Source of the DNA: Sporosalibacterium faouarense
GTDB lineage: Bacteria > Bacillota > Clostridia > Tissierellales > VENL01
NCBI RefSeq assembly: GCF_016765695.1
Contig: NZ_JAETGO010000098.1
Location: 1 to 64,000 of the forward strand
Direction: 5' to 3'
DNA: 64,000 nt
Numbering within the stretch: position 1 is the stretch's first letter; each line of letters starts with the position of its first letter. Both the position numbers and the translations under genes were made by a program. Below are positions 1 to 9,159 of this stretch, in pieces. A model generated the notes under the pieces. That model was not told the DNA's origin. It searched no databases and saw only the letters and a list, made by a program, of their open reading frames with translations.

Positions 1-62
1 GGAATCGAACCACCGACACGGGGATTTTCAGTCCCCTGCTCTACCGACTGAGCTATCTGGGC
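1..62 (-). tRNA. tRNA-Phe (GAA), 3' end cut by window edge
   Basis: Read on the minus strand this begins GCCCAGATAGCTCAG, a typical acceptor plus D arm. It continues with an anticodon stem-loop whose loop reads CTGAAAA (anticodon GAA, phenylalanine) and a T arm with GGTTCGATTCC. The last bases of the T and acceptor stems lie outside the window. A strong promoter sits about 30 bases upstream. Confidence 0.95.
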
Positions 63-92
63 ATTTGGCCTTCATTTCTGACGACAAAAGTT

Positions 93-121
93 ATTATATA
101 ATATCCTGAACATGTTGTCAA
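93..121 (-). promoter_or_regulatory. sigma-A promoter of tRNA-Phe
   Basis: On the minus strand TTGACA (116-121) and TATAAT (93-98) are both perfect consensus hexamers separated by exactly 17 bases. The start of the tRNA lies about 31 bases beyond the -10 box. This is the cleanest promoter in the window and fits a stable RNA gene. Confidence 0.9.
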
Positions 122-129
122 CATTTTTC

Positions 130-1020
130 TTACTTTTTAGCCTCTTCCAAAAGCTTATTTAATTCTTCAATATTAAAATTATATGAAGTATTGCAAAAAT
201 GACAAGATACTTCTGCCTGACCATCTTCTTCAATGATTTCTCTAAGTTCTTTTTCGCCTAAACTTATTAGTGCACTCTCAAGCCTCTCTTTTGAACAATC
301 ACATGTCAAATTAATATCATGCTTTTCTTTTATCTCCATTTCAAATTCTCCAAAGACCTTTTCAAGTATTTCTTCAGGGTTATTTCCTTCGTCAATTAAT
401 TTGGAAATTGGTTCAGCGTTATTTAATATTTCCTCTAATCTTTTCAATTTTTCTTCAGATATATTAGGTAAAATCTGAACTATATATCCACCTGAAGCCC
501 TAACGCTTAAGTCTTTAGCTACTAAGACTCCTAAAGCTACAGCAGATGGTTGTTGCTCTGATGAAGCAAAATAATATGTTAAATCCTCGGCGATTTCTCC
601 GGATATCAATTTAGACTGGCCAATATATGGCTCTCTTAATCCTAAATCTCTAATTATTATCATTCTACCATTTTTCCCAACTGCATTACCCACATCTAAT
701 TTACCATTGGATTTTAAAGGCAAATCAACATTTGGATCACCCACATAACCCTTAACTTGGCCTTTACTATTAGCTACAGCCAGCACTGTTTTTAATGGAC
801 CATCACCTTTTATCTGAATACTTATTTTGTGTTTTTCTCCTTTTAACATTAATCCCATAACTCCAGCACCAGTCAATGTTCTCCCTAACGCCGCTGTAGC
901 TACTGGGGTTGTATTATGTATCCTTCTTGCTGACTCAACCATATTAGTAGTTGTAGCAACAAATACTCTTATAGCTTTATCTTTATCCAAAGTTCTTATA
1001 ACATAATCTTTCATATTCAT
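130..1020 (-). CDS. hslO: Hsp33 redox-regulated chaperone
   Basis: Hsp33 is a cytosolic holdase that binds unfolding proteins under oxidative stress. The 296-residue protein has the N-terminal Hsp33 fold and, near the C terminus, the zinc-binding cysteines CDC and CHFC that form disulfides on activation; length and order match the family. A GTG start 15 bases upstream is possible but overlaps the ribosome site. I chose the ATG because GAGGAGG lies 7 bases before it. It is transcribed alone, toward tRNA-Phe. Confidence 0.95.
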   Translation of the reverse strand: MNMKDYVIRTLDKDKAIRVFVATTTNMVESARRIHNTTPVATAALGRTLTGAGVMGLMLKGEKHKISIQIKGDGPLKTVLAVANSKGQVKGYVGDPNVDLPLKSNGKLDVGNAVGKNGRMIIIRDLGLREPYIGQSKLISGEIAEDLTYYFASSEQQPSAVALGVLVAKDLSVRASGGYIVQILPNISEEKLKRLEEILNNAEPISKLIDEGNNPEEILEKVFGEFEMEIKEKHDINLTCDCSKERLESALISLGEKELREIIEEDGQAEVSCHFCNTSYNFNIEELNKLLEEAKK

Positions 1021-1108
1021 TATATGCCTCCTCACAAAATACGTTACCTCATTCAGATTTTATTATACCCTATAATATTTTACAATAAAACCATGAGATT
1101 AAAATAGA

Positions 1109-1142
1109 GCAAAAAAATAAAAGTCCCATGAAATGGGACTTT
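1109..1142 (-). terminator. Rho-independent terminator of the cold-shock gene
   Basis: On the minus strand AAAGTCCCAT and ATGGGACTTT form a 10-bp stem with a short loop, followed by TTTATTTTTTT. It lies about 50 bases after the cold-shock stop codon. Confidence 0.9.
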
Positions 1143-1192
1143 AGATGCTACTGTTTAAAAACTATATATAAAAATCGAATGATTATCTAATC

Positions 1193-1393
1193 TTATAGTT
1201 TTACAACGTTTGTAGCTTGAGGACCTTTTTCTCCCTCAACGATTTCGAATTCAACTTCTTGACCTTCGTCTAAAGTTTTGAATCCATCAGTTTCGATTGC
1301 TGAGTAATGTACGAATACGTCTTCTCCATCTTCAGTAGAGATGAAACCATAACCTTTAGTGGCATTGAACCACTTAACTGTACCTTTAACCAT
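1193..1393 (-). CDS. Cold-shock protein, CspA family
   Basis: A 66-residue single cold-shock domain with the nucleic-acid binding motifs KGYGFI and VFVHYSAI. Such proteins bind single-stranded RNA and DNA and act as RNA chaperones. An ATG nine bases upstream touches the AGGAGG site, so the second ATG, at normal spacing, is the likely start. The gene is monocistronic, with its own promoter, a leader of about 65 bases and its own terminator. Long csp leaders often regulate expression by temperature; I see no defined structure here. Confidence 0.95.
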   Translation of the reverse strand: MVKGTVKWFNATKGYGFISTEDGEDVFVHYSAIETDGFKTLDEGQEVEFEIVEGEKGPQATNVVKL

Positions 1394-1464
1394 GAAACAC
1401 ATTCCTCCTAAAAAAACTTAAATTTAATTTGCAGACTGCACTATGTACAACTACAATTATCCAT

Positions 1465-1493
1465 AGTTTAACACAACTATTTTCCTTTGTCAA
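1465..1493 (-). promoter_or_regulatory. Promoter of the cold-shock gene
   Basis: Minus-strand TTGACA (1488-1493), 17 bases, then TAAACT (1465-1470). It predicts a transcript starting near 1458 with a leader of about 65 bases before the ATG. Confidence 0.8.
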
Positions 1494-1608
1494 ATAATAT
1501 TTCCATCTATAAAAATCTTATACCTGTTTTTTTATGAATTCTATTTTTTCCCTAATACGAAAATTATTGCCATTTATTCTTGCAATCTTTAACAATATTT
1601 TTATCTTA

Positions 1609-2346
1609 TTACTTTGTAGCTATGAAATTTATACGTTCACTTGTTTCATTTATAGAATTAAAAGTAAATCCCTCATAAACATCAATATTTTTGAATTCAC
1701 TTGACTTTAGCACTTCAATTATCTCATTTGTTTTATAAGCTTTTTGTATATGATTTTCATCAAATCTTAAATATTTTTCTGCTTCTTTGACAAAAAAGGT
1801 CAGATAAAATTCACATTGATCATTCTCATCATCATAAAAATTATCCCATATGTAATATATCTCTTCTCTATCTTCTACAAAAGTATTATTAGCAATAATA
1901 TTGTTCAGCTTATAATATGAATTGATATCAAATATAAACATACCATCCTCATTTAGATGATTATATACATTGTTAAATGTATTAATAAGATCCTCTCTAT
2001 CTGTTATGTAATTCAGGCTGTCACATAGACATAAAATCAAATCATATTTTTTATTTAAATCGAAATTAGTCATATCTTGATTTAATATTTCACAGTTTTT
2101 ATATTTTCTAAGCTTATCATAAGCAACAGACAACATTTCCTCTGATAAATCAAAGCAAGTTATATCATAATCATCCTCACATAGAAATTTTGTTAAACTT
2201 CCAGTTCCACATGCCATCTCTAATACTGTTTTAGGTTCATATCTGTATTTATTTAATATTTCTTTAATATATTTATACCATCTATTATAATCAACATTAT
2301 CCATTAAAGTATCATATAGCTTAGCAAAATTATTGTATGCATTCAT
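1609..2346 (-). CDS. Class I SAM-dependent methyltransferase
   Basis: A 245-residue Rossmann-type methyltransferase. The SAM-binding motif I is visible as VLEMACGTGSLT, followed by the acidic strand-2 motif CFDLSEEML and later LILCLCDSLNYI. The substrate cannot be deduced. The ATG is preceded by AGGGGACT that lies in the last codons of the sirtuin gene, one base after its stop, so the pair is translationally coupled. A start 24 bases upstream is less likely because it lacks a ribosome site. Confidence 0.85.
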   Translation of the reverse strand: MNAYNNFAKLYDTLMDNVDYNRWYKYIKEILNKYRYEPKTVLEMACGTGSLTKFLCEDDYDITCFDLSEEMLSVAYDKLRKYKNCEILNQDMTNFDLNKKYDLILCLCDSLNYITDREDLINTFNNVYNHLNEDGMFIFDINSYYKLNNIIANNTFVEDREEIYYIWDNFYDDENDQCEFYLTFFVKEAEKYLRFDENHIQKAYKTNEIIEVLKSSEFKNIDVYEGFTFNSINETSERINFIATK

Positions 2347-2347
2347 T

Positions 2348-3094
2348 TTAAGTCCCCTTTTTAAGTTCATTTACAATTTTATCTAAAGCATCTCCCGCTC
2401 TTTCTTTTATTACAATATCAGCTTGTCTGTCAAAAGGAGTGCTTCCTAAATTTATAATTATCAACCTTGATGCCATTTGAGGTAAATAGCTAACAGGTGC
2501 CACACTTAAGCTTGAGCCTACAACTATTAATAATTCGCAGTTCTGAACCAAATCCCAGGCAATATTAAAATCTTTTGGTAATTGATCTCCAAACATGACA
2601 ACATTGGGTCGCAATATACCGCCACATCTATTACATTTAGGGGGTATTACTTCTCTTTTTACTTGTTCAACCAAGTTGTTTAATTCAACTTGATTATTAC
2701 AAGAAGTACATCTTCCACTCCTTGTATCTCCATGTACTTCGTATATGATTTTAGAGCCTGCTTTTTGATGCAAGTTATCAATATTCTGTGTTATTATTCC
2801 CTTTATAAACCCCATTTCTTCCATTTCAGCTAAAGCTATATGTCCTTTGTTAGGCTTCACATCTTTCATATCTGTTAATAGCTTAAATCCTTCTTCATAA
2901 AATTTTCTTGGATTGTTAAGAAGCACTGAAGTAGATAGTGCCTCCATAGGGTCTATTTTCTCCCATAAGCCTGTATTTGGACTTCTAAAATCCGGTATTC
3001 CACTTTCAGTCGAAATACCCGCTCCCGTTAAGATCAGAGTGTCTTTTGAAGTATTAATCATTTTACATGCAGCCTTAATCTCATTATCAATCAT
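2348..3094 (-). CDS. NAD-dependent protein deacylase, SIR2 family
   Basis: Sirtuins remove acetyl or acyl groups from lysines using NAD. The 248-residue protein shows the NAD-binding signature GAGISTESGIPDFRS, the catalytic QNIDNLHQKAG with the VHG histidine, and two CxxC pairs (CTSC and CNRC) for structural zinc. FGDQLP and VVGSSLSVAPVS complete the core. It is first in a two-gene unit with the methyltransferase; AAGGAG precedes the ATG. CobB or SrtN would be the usual name, but the family member cannot be fixed. Confidence 0.93.
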   Translation of the reverse strand: MIDNEIKAACKMINTSKDTLILTGAGISTESGIPDFRSPNTGLWEKIDPMEALSTSVLLNNPRKFYEEGFKLLTDMKDVKPNKGHIALAEMEEMGFIKGIITQNIDNLHQKAGSKIIYEVHGDTRSGRCTSCNNQVELNNLVEQVKREVIPPKCNRCGGILRPNVVMFGDQLPKDFNIAWDLVQNCELLIVVGSSLSVAPVSYLPQMASRLIIINLGSTPFDRQADIVIKERAGDALDKIVNELKKGT

Positions 3095-3393
3095 ATAAAC
3101 AACTCCTTGGATATCCTCAAGTAAATCCAGTTATTAGAGTAATTTTAATCTTAAGTATAAACTAAATTACAACCATCTATAATTTCAAAATTATATAGTA
3201 CTCTCCACTCAATATATAGTATATATTATAAAAACATGTTTAGTAAATGTGATATTTTTTGTAATTCTATTCTATCCAAGATATAATCTTGTAAAATATT
3301 TTTTATATGAAAATATAAAAGTTCAAATAAATATAATTTAACTGGTTTTATTTGTACATCTCATAAGAACACAATTTATTTCTAATTCTTATG
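3095..3393. other. AT-rich intergenic region, no gene seen
   Basis: About 300 bases between the sirtuin gene and the terminator of the SASP gene. No open frame with a ribosome site and no stable RNA structure was recognised; it should contain the sirtuin promoter. Confidence 0.5.
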
Positions 3394-3429
3394 AAAAACA
3401 ATAAAAGAACGAAGATCACATCCCCGTTC
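3394..3429 (-). terminator. Terminator of the minor SASP gene
   Basis: On the minus strand GAACGGGGAT and ATCTTCGTTC pair as a 10-bp stem with two G-U pairs around loop GTG, followed by TTTTATTGTTTTT. Confidence 0.8.
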
Positions 3430-3440
3430 CTAATTATCAA

Positions 3441-3671
3441 TTATCCTTTAATTTCTACTTCATTTTCTTTCTTATTTTTCATCTCTACTTCTTTAGCTTT
3501 AGCTTTTTTCCTAACAGTCATAATTCCACCAATTCTTCCAGTTTCCTTAGCTGTCAGTCCTCCCCATCCATCCTTTGCTATCTTATCCATTAGTCCTAAC
3601 TCATTTGCTATCTCATATTTCATTTTATCTTCAGGTGTCTCAATTTTTTTCTTTTTCTTCTTCTTAGCCAT
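3441..3671 (-). CDS. Small acid-soluble spore protein, alpha/beta type (minor, Lys-rich)
   Basis: A 76-residue protein with both alpha/beta SASP signatures: KYEIANELGL near residue 20, which contains the germination-protease site, and TAKETGRIGGIMTVRKK near residue 45. These proteins coat spore DNA and protect it from UV and heat. Unlike the canonical member at 20157, it has a long lysine run at the N terminus (seven consecutive lysines) and a charged C-terminal tail. GGAGGGG precedes the ATG. Expression in the forespore is expected from the family, but I could not identify a clear sigma-G promoter. Confidence 0.85.
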   Translation of the reverse strand: MAKKKKKKKIETPEDKMKYEIANELGLMDKIAKDGWGGLTAKETGRIGGIMTVRKKAKAKEVEMKNKKENEVEIKG

Positions 3672-3925
3672 TTATACCCCTCCTTATTTCTATTATGTGG
3701 ATTAGGAGAGATTTTATTCCTTTTTATTTAAAAAATATTACTAAAGTATTACCAAGTTGATACAGTTTTTAAGAATACGTAAAATATGGCTTTTTTACTT
3801 GATTTCTTTTTTTTAAAGTGTTAGACTTAATCATGTTGAAATACTAACAAAAGAGTACTAACGTAATAGTACTACTTTCCCACTCCCCCCTTTAATATTT
3901 TATAGATATTAAAGATTTAAAAAAT

Positions 3926-3960
3926 ATGAAATGACCTACTTCCCCCAGTAGGTCATTTTC
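3926..3960 (-). terminator. Terminator of the M20/CPBP operon
   Basis: Minus-strand AAATGACCTACT and AGTAGGTCATTT form a 12-bp stem with a GGGGGA loop, just after the protease stop. A moderately T-rich stretch follows. Confidence 0.85.
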
Positions 3961-3972
3961 GTTTTTTGACAA

Positions 3973-4977
3973 CTATAATGTTATAAACAAATATCCTTGA
4001 TATACAAACAATACACCTGCCAATATAATAGGTAAGACAGTAAATACCTTCTTAGATGTACTTAATTGTCCAAAATAATTTCTTATTTTTACTTCCTTTT
4101 CTCTAATCATAAATATGTCATCATTTTGCTTATCCTTATCTGGAAGAATCTTTAACAGCTTATATATTATAATACTGCATATGATTGCTAATGCAGCTAT
4201 AGGTATCAACCAAAAGCTATAAGATAATAATTGGACTCCCTTTGGTAAGCTATTTAACTGATCCATTGACTGCTCACTAATGCTTTGATTTAGCCCTGTA
4301 GATTCGTTCAAGTTCTGTAACAGCTTATTTAATAGAACCCCAAGAGTCAAGGCAAAAGCATTATTTGTTGCATGGGCTAACATGGTTGCAAAGATTGAAT
4401 TAGTTTTTAATAGTATATATCCAAATAACACTCCTAAAAAAATAGGCCCAAAAAGATTTTGAAGATTAAAATGAAATGCTCCAAATAAAATAGCAGAAAT
4501 GAATATTGCCTTCTTTTTACCTAATCTTTCATAAGTCTTTAGCATTAATCCTCTAAACATTACTTCTTCACATATTCCAGCTGAAATAGCAATAACAAAT
4601 AATCCAAGTAAATACTCTCCTCCTGTTTCTGGAATTGGTATCGGATTAGGTCTAACCTTTCCAAGTAAACTAAGCACAATAATCATTATATAATTAATAA
4701 ATACACCTATAGGATAAGCTAACATAGTAATCAATGGCACAAGAAAAAACTGCTTTAAAGATAGCTTATTTAATCTTAATACATGTTTTAAACTATATCC
4801 CCTTAGCTTAGTAAATATAACTGTTGGAAGAAGTATGATTCCAAATTCAGTGATTAAAATTCCTTTATTAAAATCCCAACTTTGAGCTAATGCTCCTAAA
4901 GTAACCAAAACTATTGCAATAAAAAAATAAAAATAATTAGATTCCAATATAGTAGGTTCTTCCAATCTATTTTCCAT
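3973..4977 (-). CDS. CPBP-family intramembrane metalloprotease
   Basis: A 334-residue integral membrane protein with about eight hydrophobic segments. The CAAX-protease/bacteriocin-processing signature is present: EEVMFR (Glu137, Glu138, Arg142), FHFN with His169, and HATNN with His202. These residues build the membrane-embedded active site. The substrate is unknown; family members process peptides or confer bacteriocin immunity. It starts 11 bases after the M20 gene with GGGGGCGA as ribosome site, so the two form an operon. Confidence 0.88.
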   Translation of the reverse strand: MENRLEEPTILESNYFYFFIAIVLVTLGALAQSWDFNKGILITEFGIILLPTVIFTKLRGYSLKHVLRLNKLSLKQFFLVPLITMLAYPIGVFINYIMIIVLSLLGKVRPNPIPIPETGGEYLLGLFVIAISAGICEEVMFRGLMLKTYERLGKKKAIFISAILFGAFHFNLQNLFGPIFLGVLFGYILLKTNSIFATMLAHATNNAFALTLGVLLNKLLQNLNESTGLNQSISEQSMDQLNSLPKGVQLLSYSFWLIPIAALAIICSIIIYKLLKILPDKDKQNDDIFMIREKEVKIRNYFGQLSTSKKVFTVLPIILAGVLFVYQGYLFITL

Positions 4978-4988
4978 TTAATCGCCCC

Positions 4989-6140
4989 CTATAAAATAAC
5001 TTCTAGTTGATTACATATTTTAATATATTTTTTAACTCCATTTATTAAAATAGCTTCATTAAAATCAAAGCAATTATTATGTAAAGGATGAATATATCCT
5101 AATTCTTCATTTCTAGCTCCTAGCATAAAGAAAAGTCCTGGAACCTCTTGTTGATAAAATGAGAAATCCTCTGAAATCATCATAGGCTTCATATTTATAA
5201 TTTCATCCTCGTCTAAAATGCTTCTAAACATCTCACATAATTCTGTATCATTAATTACCGCTGGGTACATATCTCTAATATTAGTATCTATTTCTATATT
5301 ATACATTTTTTCAAGACCTTTATTTATTTCGTTTATTCTTGTTTTTATTAGATTGTACACACTAGGATTAAAAGCTCTAATGGTCCCTTCCATGTTAACC
5401 TTCTCAGCAATAATGTTTCTTGCCTCTCCACCTTTTATCTTACCAATAGTAACGACTCCACCTTCAATAGGTTCTATATTTCTACTCACTATACTCTGAT
5501 AATTACTAATTAGTTGAGAAGCTACATATATGCCATCTATAGCTGTATGTGGCATTGCTCCATGACCACCCTTAGCCTTAATTACTATATCAAATTCACC
5601 AGTTGCGGCCATTAACGCTCCTGATTTAAAACCTACCTTACCTTCTTCAATATCTGGCAAAATATGAAGTCCAAATATCTTCTCAATATTATACTTTTTA
5701 AAAACTCCTTCCCTAATAATAACTTCAGCTCCGCCTGGGCCTTCCTCAGCAGGTTGAAAAATCAAAACAACATCTCTCTCTAATTGTTCATAATTAGAAA
5801 GATATATGGCTAATCCAAGTAGAATAGACATGTGTCCGTCATGACCACATGCATGCATCATTCCTTCTACTTCAGAGGCAAATGAACTCCCAGTTTTTTC
5901 AGTAACCTCTAAGCCATCAATATCTGATCTAAAAGCTATTGCTCCTTTATTACTATTACCTCTTTTATAACCTATAACTCCTGTTTTAGCAACAATCTCT
6001 GTCTCATAACCAAGTTCATTTAAGTAGTCATTAATAAATTTTGAGGTTTTAAACTCGTTAAAACCGATTTCAGGTATTCTATGCAAATGTCTTCTGATTT
6101 CAATTATTTTTTTGGACAAATCTCTCAAATCCTCACTCAT
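4989..6140 (-). CDS. M20-family amidohydrolase, candidate N-acetyl-diaminopimelate deacetylase
   Basis: A 383-residue metallopeptidase. HACGHDGHMSILLG provides metal ligands, PAEEGPGGA supplies the catalytic Glu and another ligand, and HPLHNN near the C terminus holds the last His. The dimerisation domain lies between. The family covers hippurate hydrolases, N-acyl-amino-acid amidohydrolases and N-acetyl-diaminopimelate deacetylase. The divergent neighbour operon contains dapH, which makes the N-acetyl intermediates, so the deacetylase of that pathway is the best guess. Substrate is inferred from context only. Confidence 0.85.
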   Translation of the reverse strand: MSEDLRDLSKKIIEIRRHLHRIPEIGFNEFKTSKFINDYLNELGYETEIVAKTGVIGYKRGNSNKGAIAFRSDIDGLEVTEKTGSSFASEVEGMMHACGHDGHMSILLGLAIYLSNYEQLERDVVLIFQPAEEGPGGAEVIIREGVFKKYNIEKIFGLHILPDIEEGKVGFKSGALMAATGEFDIVIKAKGGHGAMPHTAIDGIYVASQLISNYQSIVSRNIEPIEGGVVTIGKIKGGEARNIIAEKVNMEGTIRAFNPSVYNLIKTRINEINKGLEKMYNIEIDTNIRDMYPAVINDTELCEMFRSILDEDEIINMKPMMISEDFSFYQQEVPGLFFMLGARNEELGYIHPLHNNCFDFNEAILINGVKKYIKICNQLEVIL

Positions 6141-6429
6141 TATACCCCTCCTAATAAATCATATTATAATTTTATCCTTTTTAGTTATTCATTTCAAATT
6201 TTTTGTTTTAAAACTCCATAAGTATACACCATTTATGCACTAAACAAATAAACTGTTATTAGTACGTATTTATTTTAATTAAAACTAGCACAAATTATAA
6301 TATCAATTTTCCTAATTTGTTAGTAGCATCATAAACAAAAGATTATATAGTTAAATAGTCACTTTACTGTATTTTTTTCATATCATCATAATATATATAT
6401 TTATAGAGTATTTAATAAGGAGGATTAGC
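6141..6429. other. Divergent promoter region between M20 gene and asd
   Basis: 289 AT-rich bases. I searched by eye for a lysine riboswitch and a T-box and found neither. No small frame is convincing. The promoters of both divergent operons must lie here. Confidence 0.5.
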
Positions 6430-7428
6430 ATGAAAAATATTAATTTAGCTATAGTTGGAGCAACTGGAATGGTCGGTAGAACATTTCTGAAGATACTTGA
6501 AGAAAGAAATTTTCCTATCGATAATTTATATCTTTTTGCATCCTCAAAATCAAAAGGTCAAAAACTAACTTTTAAAGACAAAGAGTATGTTGTTGAAGAG
6601 CTTCAAGAAACTTCCTTTAATGGAGATATTGATATAGCATTGTTTAGTGCAGGTGGAGAAGTCAGTAAAAGATTTGCTCCTATTGCAAAAGAAAAAGGTG
6701 TTATTGTCATTGATAATAGTAGTGCCTGGCGAATGAATGATGAGGTTCCTCTTGTTGTGCCAGAAGTAAACCCTTCTGATGTCACTTGGCATAAAGGCAT
6801 AATATCTAATCCTAATTGTTCTACAATCCAATGTGTTGTACCATTAAAACCCTTACATGACCTATTTAAAATCAAAAGAATAGTATTCTCTACTTATCAG
6901 GCTGTTTCTGGATCAGGATTAGGTGGACTCAAGGACCTTGAAAATGGTCTTAATTCGTTAAAACCAAAAAAATATCCTCATCCTATTGCATTTAATTGTC
7001 TTCCACATATTGATATTTTTATGGACAATAATTATACTAAGGAAGAAATGAAAATGATTCAGGAAACTAAGAAAATATTAGATGATGACTCTCTTAATAT
7101 TACTGCCACATCAGTCAGGGTACCTGTGAAATTTGGACACTGTGTATCTATAAATCTTGAGTTTGAAAGAACATTTGAAATACAAGATATATATAATTCA
7201 TTTAGAAGCTCTAAAGGTATAATTGTTCAAGACGATGTATCAAGAAACATATATCCGACTCCATTAAGCTGTGAAGGTACAGACGATGTGTATGTAGGGA
7301 GAATTAGAAGAGATTATAGTATAAAAAATGGACTTAATTTGTGGGTAGTTGCTGATAATATCAGGAAAGGTGCTGCTACTAATACTGTTCAGATTGCTGA
7401 ATTACTACTTAAATATTTTAAAATGTAA
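6430..7428 (+). CDS. asd: Aspartate-semialdehyde dehydrogenase
   Basis: Reduces aspartyl phosphate to aspartate semialdehyde with NADPH, the branch step toward diaminopimelate, lysine, threonine and methionine. The 332-residue protein shows the NADP-binding GATGMVGRTF at the N terminus, the catalytic cysteine in SNPNCSTIQ, and the downstream residues R and H in RVPVKFGHC. AAGGAGG lies 7 bases before the ATG. It is the first gene of the asd-dapA-dapB-dapH operon. Confidence 0.96.
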   Translation: MKNINLAIVGATGMVGRTFLKILEERNFPIDNLYLFASSKSKGQKLTFKDKEYVVEELQETSFNGDIDIALFSAGGEVSKRFAPIAKEKGVIVIDNSSAWRMNDEVPLVVPEVNPSDVTWHKGIISNPNCSTIQCVVPLKPLHDLFKIKRIVFSTYQAVSGSGLGGLKDLENGLNSLKPKKYPHPIAFNCLPHIDIFMDNNYTKEEMKMIQETKKILDDDSLNITATSVRVPVKFGHCVSINLEFERTFEIQDIYNSFRSSKGIIVQDDVSRNIYPTPLSCEGTDDVYVGRIRRDYSIKNGLNLWVVADNIRKGAATNTVQIAELLLKYFKM

Positions 7429-7483
7429 AAATCATCAATTATTTTTTGAGATGGACTATCAAATTTATTAAGGAGGATTAACA

Positions 7484-8371
7484 ATGACATTATTTAGAGG
7501 TTCTGGAGTAGCAATAGTAACTCCATTTACTGAAAATGGGATTGATTTTAAAAAGTTAGATGAACTAATAAATTGGCAAATAAACGAAGGTACAGATGGG
7601 ATAATAATTTGTGGTACAACTGGAGAAGCTTCTACCATGACTGAAAAAGAACATAAAGCAACAATAAAATGTGCAGTAAACTCAACTAAAAAAAGAGTTC
7701 CAGTAATAGCAGGTACTGGTTCAAATAATACTCAACACGCTATAGAAATGAGTCAATATGCAGAATCTGTAGGAGTAGATGGATTACTTATAGTTACTCC
7801 ATACTATAATAAAACAACTCAAAAAGGGTTAATCAATCATTATACTGCAATTGCTGATAGCGTAGACTTACCTATTATTGTTTATAATGTACCTAGTAGA
7901 ACTGGATTAAACGTACTTCCATCAACATTAGTTAAGCTATCTGAGCATAAAAACATTGTAGCCGTAAAAGAAGCCAGTGGTGACATAGGTCAAGTAGCTG
8001 AAATGGCCAGATTATTACCAGATGATTTTGATATATACTCTGGAAATGATAATATGATAGTTCCTTTAATGTCTCTCGGTGGTAAAGGAGTTATATCTGT
8101 AGTTGCCAATATACTTCCTAAGGATACACACAATATGGCTTCATATTATTTGGAAGGTAAAATAGAAGAAGCAAAGAAACTTCAACTCAAGATGAATGGC
8201 CTTGTCAATGCATTATTCGTTGAAACAAACCCTATACCAGTTAAAACCGCCATGAACTTACTAGGAATGAATGTTGGTAAATTAAGATTACCATTAACCG
8301 AAATGTCTACTTCTAATTTAGAAATATTAAAAGAAGAAATGAACTTATATGGATTACAGGTAGGGATGTGA
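7484..8371 (+). CDS. dapA: 4-Hydroxy-tetrahydrodipicolinate synthase
   Basis: Condenses pyruvate with aspartate semialdehyde. The 295-residue TIM barrel contains [10 protein letters not shown], which binds the semialdehyde, the YNVPSRTG tyrosine and the Schiff-base lysine in VAVKEASGD. The AAGGAGG site matches that of asd almost exactly. The gene lies 55 bases after asd and is followed 4 bases later by dapB. Confidence 0.97.
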   Translation: MTLFRGSGVAIVTPFTENGIDFKKLDELINWQINEGTDGIIICGTTGEASTMTEKEHKATIKCAVNSTKKRVPVIAGTGSNNTQHAIEMSQYAESVGVDGLLIVTPYYNKTTQKGLINHYTAIADSVDLPIIVYNVPSRTGLNVLPSTLVKLSEHKNIVAVKEASGDIGQVAEMARLLPDDFDIYSGNDNMIVPLMSLGGKGVISVVANILPKDTHNMASYYLEGKIEEAKKLQLKMNGLVNALFVETNPIPVKTAMNLLGMNVGKLRLPLTEMSTSNLEILKEEMNLYGLQVGM

Positions 8372-8375
8372 TATT

Positions 8376-9131
8376 TTGTTAAGAGTTATAATAAATGGAT
8401 GCAATGGTCAAATGGGTCAGGTCTTAATTAAAGAAATAAATAAAGATACTCAGATGACTATTTTAGCGGGAGTTGATAGAACACCAGAAAAAATTAATAA
8501 TGAATTTCCAGTATTTAGTGATATATTTCAAAATAAGAAAAAAGCAGACGTTATTATAGACTTTTCTAACCCCTATTATCTACCAGGATTATTAGACTAT
8601 GCTATAGAAAATCATACAGCATTAGTAATCGCTACAACTGGATTTTCATCTATAGACATGAGTAATATTCATCAAGCATCAAAAAAAGTGCCAATTTTTT
8701 ATTCAGCTAATATGTCATTAGGTATAAACGTATTATTAAATCTTGTTAAGCAATCTGCTATCTCTCTTAAGGAAAATTTTGATATTGAAATAATAGAAAA
8801 ACATCATAACAAAAAAGTTGATTCCCCTAGTGGAACAGCATATATGATAGCAAATGAGATTAATAATAGCTTAGATAACTCTAAGGAATATGTTTTTGGA
8901 AGATACACTAAAAAAGATAAAAGACAGAAAAATGAAATAGGAATTCATGCCATTAGAGGAGGTTCCATTGTTGGAGAACATCAGGTTCTTTTTGCCGGTA
9001 CAGACGAAGTAATTGAAATAAAACATTCTGCAACTTCAAAAAGTATTTTTGCTATAGGAGCTATCAAAGCTTCTAAGTTTCTCATTACTAAAAACAATGG
9101 TTTATATGATATGCAAGATATTATCAAATAA
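8376..9131 (+). CDS. dapB: 4-Hydroxy-tetrahydrodipicolinate reductase (TTG start)
   Basis: Reduces the DapA product to tetrahydrodipicolinate. The 251-residue protein has the nucleotide-binding GCNGQMGQ near residue 8, the substrate site [15 protein letters not shown], and the conserved RGGSIVGEH. The start is TTG: AGGTAGGG lies about 8 bases upstream inside the end of dapA, and no ATG begins the conserved N terminus. The 4-base gap to dapA indicates translational coupling. Confidence 0.95.
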   Translation: MLRVIINGCNGQMGQVLIKEINKDTQMTILAGVDRTPEKINNEFPVFSDIFQNKKKADVIIDFSNPYYLPGLLDYAIENHTALVIATTGFSSIDMSNIHQASKKVPIFYSANMSLGINVLLNLVKQSAISLKENFDIEIIEKHHNKKVDSPSGTAYMIANEINNSLDNSKEYVFGRYTKKDKRQKNEIGIHAIRGGSIVGEHQVLFAGTDEVIEIKHSATSKSIFAIGAIKASKFLITKNNGLYDMQDIIK

Positions 9132-9159
9132 AAGAGTTTTAAAAGGGGATGGAAAACCA

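Noticed and set aside
3391-3705. Plus-strand frame of 104 residues opposite the SASP gene
   Set aside because: It is the reverse shadow of a lysine-rich gene (Phe and Ser runs), without a ribosome site.
6141-6429. Lysine riboswitch before asd
   Set aside because: The conserved AGAGGTGC and related L-box core elements are absent, and there is no terminator before the gene.
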